Shown one piece after another: positions 7,066-14,644 of a stretch of DNA of 14,794 nt. The stretch's first letter is position 1, and every line of letters begins with the position of its first letter. The translations under genes and the position numbers were made by a program. The stretch comes from JANRIC01 sp033765345 (GTDB lineage Bacteria; Bacteroidota; Bacteroidia; Cytophagales; Microscillaceae): assembly GCA_033765345.1 (NCBI GenBank), contig JANRIC010000160.1, positions 1 through 14,794 of the forward strand. The letters are read 5' to 3'. Below the pieces are notes generated by a model. That model worked only from the letters and a program-made list of their open reading frames with translations. It was not told the origin of the DNA and did no database searches.

Positions 7066-8115
7066 ATGCGTACCATTGATTTTAGCAGAATCATCAAAAA
7101 AGCCTGGGCAAATTATAAAAATCCACGCAAAATTGTAAGTATTTATGATGTAAGCCCGCAAGTTTCTACCAATCATGTATTTGAGGTTAGCCTAGATGAT
7201 GGTCAGAAAGTTTATGCCAAACTCTCTTATTATGGTAAATTTGAGCATTTTAAAGAAGACCACACCATCATCAATATCCTGGCCAAGAAGCTGCTTCCTC
7301 CTTATGAGCATTTTTTAGCCCATTCCCTGACCAAAAACGGGGAAGTTTTTACGTATCGCTTTCATGACCGAGCGGCTTCCTTATCTGCCTGGGTCGTATT
7401 TTATCAATCTGTCAAGATTGATCAGCGTCTTCCGCGTCGTTTGGAAGAAAAACATATTCAATCACTAGGGCGCGAACTGGCTCTTTTTCATCAGGCCTGT
7501 GAAGCCGTGCAGGATGAGCTTCCCCATTCATCCAAAACACTTTCAACGGATATGGAGGATTTGGCTACCCGCCTCGAGACTGAAATCGGGCAGTTTGAGT
7601 TCTGGGGGCATGCTGACCTGATCCGGCGACAATGCAGTGTTTTTCTAAATCACTTGCAAAAAATAAACTACCGTAAATTCAGGCATATTCCTGTGTTCCT
7701 GGATTGGAACATCGGTAATTTCTCCGTCACCGAAGACACCCGCTTTTTCTCTCGCTGGGATTATGACTGGTTTAGGATGGGCAGCCCGGTGCTGGATTTT
7801 TATTTTTTCAGCCGGGTAGTTTCTACAATCGGCGACCGAACCGTATTTAGCTACCTGATTGATTCTTTGATGGAAGATCGTTTTATGCTTTTTCTACAAT
7901 CATATCACAGCATAAATCCCTTGAGCGAAGCCGAGGTACGATTCTTACCCGAAGCCTATCGATTCTTTATTTTAAACTATGTGATCAAAGATGGGCGTTA
8001 TTTCTTTCACGAAATCTATGCAAATCGCCTCAGAAGAGAGGCTTATGAATTATATTTACCTTCTATATCATCCCGGTTTGATGCGGAAAAAGTACTCCGT
8101 GTCCTTAAAATGTAA
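7066..8115 (+). CDS. APH / choline-kinase-fold small-molecule phosphotransferase
   Basis: A 349-residue kinase-fold protein of the aminoglycoside phosphotransferase superfamily, which also includes homoserine, choline and ethanolamine kinases. The N-lobe lysine is likely K52 (VYAKLSYY). The catalytic loop is VFLDWNIGNFSV (210-221), with catalytic D213 and N218 in the DxxxxN spacing. The His normally two residues before the Asp is Phe (F211). The Mg-binding segment is RWDYDWFRMGSPVLDFYF (230-247), with D232 and D244. The gene starts 12 nt after the ligase and ends 4 nt before the HAD gene, so it belongs to the same operon. A resistance role is unlikely in this setting; phosphorylating a metabolite handled by the ligase or the phosphatase is more plausible, but that is inference. 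Confidence 0.78.
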   Translation: MRTIDFSRIIKKAWANYKNPRKIVSIYDVSPQVSTNHVFEVSLDDGQKVYAKLSYYGKFEHFKEDHTIINILAKKLLPPYEHFLAHSLTKNGEVFTYRFHDRAASLSAWVVFYQSVKIDQRLPRRLEEKHIQSLGRELALFHQACEAVQDELPHSSKTLSTDMEDLATRLETEIGQFEFWGHADLIRRQCSVFLNHLQKINYRKFRHIPVFLDWNIGNFSVTEDTRFFSRWDYDWFRMGSPVLDFYFFSRVVSTIGDRTVFSYLIDSLMEDRFMLFLQSYHSINPLSEAEVRFLPEAYRFFILNYVIKDGRYFFHEIYANRLRREAYELYLPSISSRFDAEKVLRVLKM

Positions 8116-8119
8116 GCCC

Positions 8120-8968
8120 ATGTTTACGCATAATTTCAAAGAAGTAGTATCCCGTTACAAAGCCGTTTTTTTAGACTCATTTGGAGTGCTGAGAAATCAC
8201 CAGGGAATCATTCCGGGCATTGACCAAACTTTAAAATTCCTCATCGATCAGAAAATAGAGTACTTCCTCCTCACCAATGATGCCTCCAGAAGCCCCGAAC
8301 AATTGGCCCAACATTACAAAAATCGGGGCATTCATGATATTTCAGCAGAGCAGATTATCTCTTCAGGTATGCTTGCCCGCGAATACCTGCAATACCAGAT
8401 CAAAACTGGCACCGTAGCTTATCTTGGCACCGAAGATTCGGCGCATTATATCGAGACCAACGGCTTACGCACACTTTCTATTCATGACTTACACCTGCAC
8501 CAAATTGATGATGTGGTTGCTTTGGTTTTTTTGGATGATGAAGGCTTTGACTGGAATCACGACATCAACAAAGCCATTAATCTGCTCAGAATCAAAAATA
8601 TGCCCGTCATCGTAGCCAATACGGATGTAGCTTATCCAGTTTCCCGACACGAAATAGCCGTAGCCACCGGTGCCATTGCTGATATGGTAGAAGCTATTGT
8701 CGGTAAACGATTTATCCGATTTGGTAAGCCGGACGCACAGATGTTTATGTTTGCCTATGAAATGCTTCAGGCAAAAGGGCATTTTAAAAAGAATGATTTG
8801 CTCATGGTAGGCGATACCCTCGATACCGACATTATAGGAGGTAATAAATTCGGTATTGATACCGTACTGGTACTCTCCGGCAATACCCTGGCGCACAAAG
8901 CAGAGCTGCATATCGAGTCCAGCGGCATTATCCCGACGTATATCTGTGAGGCAGCAGTACTCAAATAA
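8120..8968 (+). CDS. NagD-type (class IIA) HAD-superfamily phosphatase
   Basis: A 282-residue HAD hydrolase, likely a small-molecule phosphatase. Motif I is VFLDSFGVL (16-24), with nucleophile D19; the residue two positions on, usually Asp, is Phe (F21). Motif II is LLTNDASRS (T52), and the class IIA cap follows between motifs II and III. Motif III is FGKPDAQMF (K203) and motif IV is MVGDTLDTDIIGGNKFGIDT (D232, D235, D237), very typical of NagD proteins. The ATG at 8120 follows the kinase stop by 4 nt. The frame is open upstream to 7991, but that would overlap the kinase by 125 nt and add a non-homologous N-terminus. Translational coupling with the kinase is likely. Confidence 0.85.
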   Translation: MFTHNFKEVVSRYKAVFLDSFGVLRNHQGIIPGIDQTLKFLIDQKIEYFLLTNDASRSPEQLAQHYKNRGIHDISAEQIISSGMLAREYLQYQIKTGTVAYLGTEDSAHYIETNGLRTLSIHDLHLHQIDDVVALVFLDDEGFDWNHDINKAINLLRIKNMPVIVANTDVAYPVSRHEIAVATGAIADMVEAIVGKRFIRFGKPDAQMFMFAYEMLQAKGHFKKNDLLMVGDTLDTDIIGGNKFGIDTVLVLSGNTLAHKAELHIESSGIIPTYICEAAVLK

Positions 8969-9019
8969 CTAGTGTGGGGGATTGGGTGCTTGTGGCAGAA
9001 TCTCGACTGCTTTCAAAAA

Positions 9020-9268
9020 CTTCCCGACGAGAGCGGCAAGGTTTCGCAAGCGGCGAAAGCTTCTCGCCGTGTTGCGGCAAGGTTTCGCAAGCGGCGAAAG
9101 CTTCTCGCCGTGTTGCGACAAGGTTTCGCAAGCGGCGAAAGCTTCCCGACGAGAGCGGCAAGGTTTCGCAAGCGGCGAAAGCTTCTCGCTGCGTTGCGAC
9201 AAGGTTTCGCAAGCGGCGAAAGCTTCTCGCCGTGTTGCGACAAGGTTTCGCAAGCGGCGAAAGCTTCT
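9020..9268. repeat. GC-rich array of six 41-bp tandem repeats
   Basis: Six copies of a 26-nt core begin at 9037, 9078, 9119, 9159, 9200 and 9241 (spacings 41, 41, 40, 41, 41). A leading half-unit covers 9020-9036. The constant part contains GGTTTCGCAAGCGGCGAAAG and ends AGCTT. Two linker types alternate: CTCGCCGTGTTGCGA-like (15 nt) and CCCGACGAGAGCGG (14 nt, before copies 1 and 4). Each unit can form TTTCGC-AAGCG-GCGAAA. Units with the first linker can instead pair GGCGA with TCGCC downstream. No stop codon occurs in any of six frames across the array. It fills much of the 439-nt gap between the HAD gene and the broken barrel gene; the remaining flanks show no gene. Confidence 0.92.
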
Positions 9269-9407
9269 GGTATGATTACAAACTTGAACAATCTCCAAGC
9301 AAAGCTTATTCACAACTCATTCACAACACTTTAACTTTTGTTAATACTTTCGTGTAGCCGATTTAGCTAACTTGCATGCACTATTTACACTTAAATCCTT
9401 TAAAAAA

Positions 9408-10046
9408 ATGAATTCAAATTTGTTAGCTCTAATTGGTATTTTTTTATTTCCTTTTCTAGCTTTTGCACAGCCCAATCAAGGACAATAGGTTCTTGGGGGC
9501 AGTATCGGCACTTCTGGCGTCGAAGATAAGTTGAATGATGAATTGAATGATCAGGTCTCGAGTAGCTTTGGCGTATCTGTAACGCCCGAAATCAGCTATC
9601 TACTCAGCAACAAGCTTGCTTTAGGGCTTGGTATAGGGTATTCATACAGTCAAGGCAAATCTGAAAATGACCAGTTTAGTTCTGAAAATCAGAGCAATGG
9701 ATATTCTTTCAGCCCATTTGTGCAGAATTACTGGATGCTGGGAGAGAAGTTTGGTATTACTTTGATTTCCAGCGCAACCATAAGTTACAGTAAAAGTACT
9801 AACAAGGTTGATCAGGAACAAAACTCTGAGTTTAACTCCTGGGGGCTTGATCTGGGTGTACGACCTGGAGTAGTATATTTCGTTAAACCGAAATTTGCAC
9901 TGCAAGCTACCAGTGGTGGTGTAGGCTTAGGTGCTTCCAGGAGCAAACAGGTATCCGGTAGTAGCACAAGAACATCAAGTGGCTATAATTTGAGGCTGGA
10001 TTTGGACGTAACCACATTGAGCATCGGGATCAAATGTTTTTTATAA
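9408..10046 (+). pseudogene. Outer-membrane beta-barrel protein gene broken by TAG at codon 27
   Basis: The ATG at 9408 begins a clean signal peptide, MNSNLLALIGIFLFPFLAFA, followed by QPNQGQ. An in-frame TAG at 9486-9488 interrupts it. The same frame then runs open to TAA at 10046 (213 codons in all including both stops). Downstream sequence (VLGGSIGTSG, then alternating strands such as LALGLGIGYSYSQ and VSVTPEISYLL) looks like a small Bacteroidota outer-membrane barrel, which typically opens with GxWxxGGSxG. The TAG therefore most simply replaces a Trp codon (TGG to TAG, one base). The next ATG at 9531 would make a 171-residue protein without a signal peptide, unable to reach the outer membrane. 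Frame and codon content stay intact after the stop, so the lesion is recent, an assembly error, or read through. Confidence 0.78.
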
Positions 10047-10055
10047 AATGAGGTA

Positions 10056-10108
10056 ATTCTATGGCAAGGATCAGGTCGCTTTAAGCGACCTAGTCCTTGC
10101 CATAGAAT
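10056..10108. repeat. 53-nt near-perfect palindrome with the TCGCTTTAAGCGA core, copy 2
   Basis: Pairing runs from 10056/10108 inward to 10081/10083 around T10082, with one mismatch (C10072/A10092) and one G-T pair (10071/10093). The outer 15-bp arms are ATTCTATGGCAAGGA and its exact complement. The central 17 bases match the palindrome at 177-193. It starts 9 nt after the broken barrel gene's stop codon and could double as its terminator, although no T-tract follows. Confidence 0.85.
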
Positions 10109-10183
10109 GATCATTCGGTAAAATCATCAAGAACCTATAATTTTAATTCAACTCAAAATCCATATCTGGTAAAAACAATCGCT

Positions 10184-10213
10184 TTGAAAATCGACCTGTT
10201 TCATGTATTTTTG
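10184..10213 (+). promoter_or_regulatory. Consensus Bacteroidota promoter for the Uma2 gene
   Basis: TTG at 10184-10186, exactly 19 nt, then TATTTTTG at 10206-10213 match the Bacteroidota housekeeping consensus (TTG-N19-TAnnTTTG) without a mismatch. The start site is predicted near 10220, giving a leader of about 20 nt to the ATG at 10239. Confidence 0.75.
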
Positions 10214-10238
10214 ATGATCATGAATTAAACCCCGAACT

Positions 10239-10808
10239 ATGAGTACCATCATCAGCACTGAAAAAATGAGCGTTGCCGAATTCCTGGATTATGAATTTAC
10301 GGAGCAGGAGCTACAGGAAGCCTGGTACGAATTAATCAATGGTCAAATGAGAAAAAGAAATTACCCTACGATTTTGCATCAGGAAACTTCCGCACACGTA
10401 TTTGCGAAGTTTTATAATTATGTAACTGAAAAAAAACTAGGCAAAGTATTTCATCCACCTATGGGGGTTATTTTGGGAGAGCATCACGTGGTCTTGCCCG
10501 ACTTGGTGTTTGTAAGCAATGCCCAAGCGGGTCTGATTCAGGAAACAGGCATCTACGGTGCGCCCGATTTGGTAGTGGAGATTATCTCACCCAGCACCCT
10601 CAAAGACGATCGTAATGATAAAAAAGATTTGCACGCCATGTTTCAAATAAAGGAGTATTGGATTATAGACCCACAGTATGCGTCCATTGAGTTGTTTGAA
10701 TGTACCGAAAAGTCTTATGAATTGGTAGGTTTTGCCGTAGAATCGGGTAAAATTTCTTCTAAGGTTTTGGAAGGATTTGAATTGGATATACAGGCGATTT
10801 TTGCCTGA
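10239..10808 (+). CDS. Uma2-family (DUF820) PD-(D/E)XK endonuclease-like protein
   Basis: A 189-residue protein of the Uma2 family, abundant in cyanobacteria and some Bacteroidota, with a restriction-endonuclease-like fold and no settled biological role. The MSVAEFLDYE opening (10-19) is typical. The nuclease core shows E31 (YELINGQM), D88 (VVLPDLVFV) and E114 (APDLVVEIISPST), then basic K128-K129 and EYWIIDP (139-145), the order expected for the family. Length is normal and nothing is truncated. It is monocistronic: a consensus promoter lies 25 nt upstream and a strong terminator follows. Family members often occur as many paralogues per genome. Confidence 0.85.
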   Translation: MSTIISTEKMSVAEFLDYEFTEQELQEAWYELINGQMRKRNYPTILHQETSAHVFAKFYNYVTEKKLGKVFHPPMGVILGEHHVVLPDLVFVSNAQAGLIQETGIYGAPDLVVEIISPSTLKDDRNDKKDLHAMFQIKEYWIIDPQYASIELFECTEKSYELVGFAVESGKISSKVLEGFELDIQAIFA

Positions 10809-10837
10809 TGGATTTTCGGGCAATAGATATAAATAAC

Positions 10838-10887
10838 AAACAGCTTTTAGGGCAGCGTGTTCATCACCCTAAAAGCTGTTTTTTTTT
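10838..10887. terminator. Bidirectional intrinsic terminator between convergent genes
   Basis: The arm at 10839-10852 (AACAGCTTTTAGGG) pairs perfectly with 10867-10880 across a 14-nt loop, and A10838-T10881 extends it. Nine Ts (10879-10887) follow on the + strand. The opposite strand shows a weaker T-rich tail. It serves the Uma2 gene and the large convergent gene ending at 10903. Confidence 0.92.
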
Positions 10888-10902
10888 AGCCTACAACGGC
10901 TT

Positions 10903-13900
10903 TTACTGCGGCAGATTATTCATAAAATACATAGAAAACAATCCACAGGCAGCTTTTTGACTGTCTTTGCTTTTGAACACCACATAAAGGTCGTGTTCGC
11001 CCTTCATCGCTTTCACAGGCATTGTCTCTTTTTTAGGACCAGTTTCTTCTGAGGTTTTAATTTCTTTACTTGCCCAAAGTGTGCCGGTAGGTTTATCCAA
11101 TCTGAACTCAATCGTGCCTCCGGCCATAAACCTGGGATTGGCAGAATATGTGAGCATCAGGGCTTTGATATCTGTCAGGTCTATATTTTTATACATCACA
11201 TAAGACTCGTGTACGCCGATGATCAGGTCAACTTTTTGGTCTATACCTGGAATAGTACCCGGCTCAAGGGTGTATTTAGAGGTTTTTTCGGTGGCATCAA
11301 ACTGAGCAGCCATCAGCATCGGATTTCTGAGGATGTATCGCTTGGTAGAGGTCAGTGGCCCGATTTCTTGTCCGCCTTGGTCGGTGTAGGAGGCCGTAAG
11401 TACGTATTTGCCTTCAAAGCCTTTGCCCAGATGCTGATCAAATACAAAAGAGCCTCTTGATGGTAGAGATGCTTTGGCATTTTCTTGATCGGTCAGAGAG
11501 AAGATATACGCAACGATTTGTCGGGCATCATCCTGTGAGATTCCCGGATGGGCTGCCATGGCGGTTTCACCCCAAACGCCTCCTCCGCCCTGAATGATTT
11601 TATTGCTAAGGTAATTCATTGCCTTGTCATCACCCTTGTATTTTTCGGCAATTTGTATATAGCTTGGGCCGACTGAGGCCTGGTTTAATTTGTGGCAGGA
11701 TTTGCAGTCGGATTCCTCCATGATTTTTTCTCCGGCCGACAAAGTAGACTGATCCTGCATTTGCTGGTGCCCCAGTGTAATTGCATTGAGATCAAAACCT
11801 TGTTCAAGATAATCAATGCTTACTAAGATGTCTTGGGGTTTTATTGGAAGACCTGATTTTTCATCTTCGGGGTCGGATACTTTTACGGCATAGTTGAGTT
11901 TTTGATTATCCCAATAAAAAGTACGGTTTCCGGCAAATGCCCAGTCGATGCTGGCAAAAGCATTCCCTACAAAAATTTCTGCTATATCTTCTGACTTTTC
12001 GCCATAGGCATCCGTCACTACCAATCGGGCGTATTTTTTACCGGGGCTGTCAAAAGTGAATTTCACCTGAGAATCCGTAGATACGATTTTTTTAGAGCCA
12101 AAGTACCAGGCATAAGTCAGATTGTCGTGGTCTGAATCACTGGAAGATTCTGCTGAAAAACTTACCGTAAAAGGAGCCGAGCCGAACTGTTGGTTATATG
12201 TGATTTTGGCCAGAGGCTTGCGATTGCCGGAGTTATAGGTGATATGCACCAGGCGTGCATCAGGATTCTGGCTAAACCAGCCCGAGCCGTATTCAAGCAT
12301 ATACATATCTCCTTCAGGGCTGAAAATGATGTCTACCGGATTGCTGAATTTATAGCTTGGTAAAAATCGCTCCATTTCTATCATATTCCCTTCTTCGTCC
12401 ATTGTCACAGCCATCATCCAGCCCCTGATCCAGTCATAGGTAAAAAGCTTTTTGTCATAATATTGGGGGAACTTGCCAGGATTGTCTGTATAATCATCAT
12501 AATAATAAACTCCTGCGGCCATAGCATTTCTCCCTCCGGTACCTGTCAAAGGAAACTCGTCGGATTTGGCATAAGGATACCAGATATAAGCAGGTTGTGC
12601 TGGAGGAAGCTCTTGCAATCCGGTATTATTGGGTGAATTATTGATAGGTTTGGCAGGATTGAAGGATTTGCCGGGTTTGCGTTTGTTGAAATCAAAATCT
12701 ACGTATGCTTTATTATTGCCCACAAAATAGGGCCAACCAAAAAAGCCTGCTTTTCTTGCCTGATTGACTTCATCGTGTCCGCGATAGCCACGGTGTGTAC
12801 TGTCATTATTGGCATCTGGGCCTACATCTCCCCAATACAAATAATTGGTATGCTTGTCAATGGCTATTCTAAAAGGGTTGCGGCAGCCCATCACATAAAT
12901 TTCGGGGCGGCCTTCTTTTTTATTTTTAAAGAGATTTCCCTCTGGAATGCTGTACGTGCCGTTGTCATTGGGTTTGATACGTAATACTTTGCCTCGTAAA
13001 TCCTGGGTATTGGCAGAAGAACGTTGGGCATCCCAGGCACTACGACCTTCGCGCTCATCAATAGGGGCAAAACCTTCGGAAGCAAAAGGATTGGTATTAT
13101 CACCCACAGAAATATACAACAATCCTCCCGGACCAAACTCAAGCGAACCACCCGAATGGCAGCATTCATCTCTTTGGGTTTTGATTTCTAAAAGTACTTT
13201 CTCAGATTTGATATCAATGGATGTATAATCACGGTTCATTGTAAACCTGGACACGTGTTGTTTGGGTACATCTCCTACGGGTGAATAAAAGAAATAAATC
13301 CAGTTATTTTTTTGGAAATTAGGATCTAGTGCCATTCCCAGCAAGCCGTCTTCGTATTTGGTATGGACGGGCATTTTGTAAATAGTCTCGGTGACTTGTT
13401 TTTTAGGATCATAACGGCGGATCTCTCCACGGCGTTGGACATACAAAATGCTGCGATCGGGGAGAAGCTCAAGCTCCATGGGCTCGAAGAGATTACTTTC
13501 AAGGACAGTTTTTTGGAATCGATTTTCCAGTGGAGTTACAGTAGGTTTGGAATAATCTACTGCTTTTCCTTCTCCGGCTGCATATTGAATGCCTCCCCAG
13601 AGATGTGCGATGAACTTCTCCTCGCTGAAAGATTCCGGGGTATGACCAAGTCCGGTATACCAAGCGCGCCCACCGTCCATTTCGTGTGCCCAGGCAATCG
13701 GATGATTGTTGCCGTTGGTGCCACCTTGATAAGATTTCTCATCCAGTTTTAAAAGAACCTTGATATCAGGATTGATCTTTTTGTAATTATACCATTCATC
13801 ATTGCGTTTCCAGCGTTTGGGGAGCATTTCGGTAGATATATGTTGATCATCTACCACGTCCATTTCTGCTTGGCGCACATTGGGGTCATTGGGATGGCTT

Positions 13901-14307
13901 TCAAAATAAGCTCCCACCAATTTGCCGTACCAAGGCCATTCATATTCGGTATCTGCGGCTGCGTGAATGCCTACAAAACCACCCCCAGCCTGGATAAAAC
14001 GCCTGAATTCCTGTTCCTGCTGTCCGTTCAGTACATCACCTGTGGTACTCAAAAAAACAACCACATTGTATTTTTTTAGAGTTTTCTCATCAAACATAGT
14101 CGCATCTTCGGTAGTATCTACCTGAAAACCGTGTTTGGAACCGAGGCTTAGAATAGCCTTTTTGCCTGCGGAAATTGACTCGTGGCGATAGCCCTCTGTT
14201 TTGGAAAAAACCAGAACCCGGATAAATTTTTCTTTTTTGGAGAAAAAACTAAAAGCTGTAAAAATCAGAATTAGGAGGATGAACCCTCCAATGGCAATTT
14301 TTTTCAT
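10903..14307 (-). CDS. Multidomain ThuA / glucose-sorbosone dehydrogenase / PKD / cytochrome c / CBM6-like protein
   Basis: An 1134-residue exported protein. A basic start and hydrophobic segment (about 5-22) form a signal anchor without a lipobox. Residues about 28-245 are a ThuA-like domain (IRVLVFSKTEGYRHESI; FVGIHAAADTEYEWPW). Residues about 268-690 are a six-bladed glucose/sorbosone dehydrogenase-type propeller, with the candidate catalytic His in CCHSGGSLEFGPGG (H384). A PKD domain follows (about 697-781, with SDHDNLTYAWYFG). Then comes a class I cytochrome c domain with CKSCH (868-872) and likely axial M917 (GETAMAAHP). The end (about 1013-1131) resembles CBM6. Together this suggests periplasmic sugar oxidation with electrons passed to an attached heme and a domain holding the glycan. 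The biological role of ThuA domains is poorly settled. The gene is transcribed alone toward the terminator. Confidence 0.9.
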   Translation of the reverse strand: MKKIAIGGFILLILIFTAFSFFSKKEKFIRVLVFSKTEGYRHESISAGKKAILSLGSKHGFQVDTTEDATMFDEKTLKKYNVVVFLSTTGDVLNGQQEQEFRRFIQAGGGFVGIHAAADTEYEWPWYGKLVGAYFESHPNDPNVRQAEMDVVDDQHISTEMLPKRWKRNDEWYNYKKINPDIKVLLKLDEKSYQGGTNGNNHPIAWAHEMDGGRAWYTGLGHTPESFSEEKFIAHLWGGIQYAAGEGKAVDYSKPTVTPLENRFQKTVLESNLFEPMELELLPDRSILYVQRRGEIRRYDPKKQVTETIYKMPVHTKYEDGLLGMALDPNFQKNNWIYFFYSPVGDVPKQHVSRFTMNRDYTSIDIKSEKVLLEIKTQRDECCHSGGSLEFGPGGLLYISVGDNTNPFASEGFAPIDEREGRSAWDAQRSSANTQDLRGKVLRIKPNDNGTYSIPEGNLFKNKKEGRPEIYVMGCRNPFRIAIDKHTNYLYWGDVGPDANNDSTHRGYRGHDEVNQARKAGFFGWPYFVGNNKAYVDFDFNKRKPGKSFNPAKPINNSPNNTGLQELPPAQPAYIWYPYAKSDEFPLTGTGGRNAMAAGVYYYDDYTDNPGKFPQYYDKKLFTYDWIRGWMMAVTMDEEGNMIEMERFLPSYKFSNPVDIIFSPEGDMYMLEYGSGWFSQNPDARLVHITYNSGNRKPLAKITYNQQFGSAPFTVSFSAESSSDSDHDNLTYAWYFGSKKIVSTDSQVKFTFDSPGKKYARLVVTDAYGEKSEDIAEIFVGNAFASIDWAFAGNRTFYWDNQKLNYAVKVSDPEDEKSGLPIKPQDILVSIDYLEQGFDLNAITLGHQQMQDQSTLSAGEKIMEESDCKSCHKLNQASVGPSYIQIAEKYKGDDKAMNYLSNKIIQGGGGVWGETAMAAHPGISQDDARQIVAYIFSLTDQENAKASLPSRGSFVFDQHLGKGFEGKYVLTASYTDQGGQEIGPLTSTKRYILRNPMLMAAQFDATEKTSKYTLEPGTIPGIDQKVDLIIGVHESYVMYKNIDLTDIKALMLTYSANPRFMAGGTIEFRLDKPTGTLWASKEIKTSEETGPKKETMPVKAMKGEHDLYVVFKSKDSQKAACGLFSMYFMNNLPQ

Positions 14308-14446
14308 AATTAATTTTGGATGATTTATAAATAATTGTACGCTGGCTTGTATATCCTTAAGAATAATTCCAAATATGTATCTGTAAAGTTCTAAATTTCT
14401 TATAATAACTACAAGTTTTTAAGGAAATCAATTCCTTAATTATCTT
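14308..14446. other. Divergent intergenic region upstream of the large fusion gene
   Basis: AT-rich sequence with no gene. No convincing consensus promoter was found for the reverse-strand gene; the best -7 box there is CATATTTG (14377-14370, one mismatch) without a spaced TTG. A hairpin TTAAGGAA / TTCCTTAA with a 5-nt loop lies at 14419-14439, right before the 9-bp repeat array. Confidence 0.4.
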
Positions 14447-14644
14447 AATTAAGGGAATTAAGGGAATTAAGGGAATTAAGGGAATTAAGGGAATTAAGGG
14501 AATTAAGGGAATTAAGGGAATTAAGGGAATTAAGGGAATTAAGGGAACTAAGGGAATTAAGGGAAATAAGGGAATTAAGGGAATAAAAATAATTAATGGA
14601 ATTAAGGGAATTAAGGGAATTAAAAAAATAAAGGGACTTATGGG
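14447..14644. repeat. 9-bp minisatellite, 22 in-register units of AATTAAGGG
   Basis: Units run in perfect 9-bp register for 198 nt. Of the first 15 (14447-14581), 13 are exact; the variants are AACTAAGGG at 14546 and AAATAAGGG at 14564. Units 16-22 are mostly degenerate, with exact copies at 14600 and 14609. Decay is confined to the side nearest the moaE homologue, whose ATG lies 40 nt beyond. Because 9 is a multiple of 3, the reverse strand encodes an artefactual run of Leu-Asn-Ser. Confidence 0.95.

Noticed and set aside
7066..8115. Aminoglycoside resistance gene
   Set aside because: The fold is shared with many metabolic kinases, the catalytic loop is divergent and the operon context is metabolic.
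7991..8119. HAD gene starting at 7991 inside the kinase
   Set aside because: It would overlap the kinase by 125 nt and add about 43 residues not expected in NagD proteins; the ATG at 8120 sits 4 nt after the kinase stop.
9020..9268. CRISPR array
   Set aside because: The inter-core segments are only 14-15 nt and nearly identical to each other, so there are no unique spacers, and no cas genes are nearby.
8961..9357. Protein-coding genes in the 41-bp repeat (open frames on both strands)
   Set aside because: All six frames are open because the repeat lacks stop codons, and the peptides are low-complexity repeats of one another with shifted frames. None has a plausible start context or domain.
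9531..10046. Independent 171-residue gene starting at 9531
   Set aside because: It is in the same frame as the signal peptide at 9408, and a barrel without a signal peptide would not be exported. Treated as the downstream part of one interrupted gene.
10239..10808. Uma2-like gene as a mobile-element or defence nuclease
   Set aside because: It stands alone with its own promoter and terminator. No transposase, inverted-repeat ends or defence partners were found.
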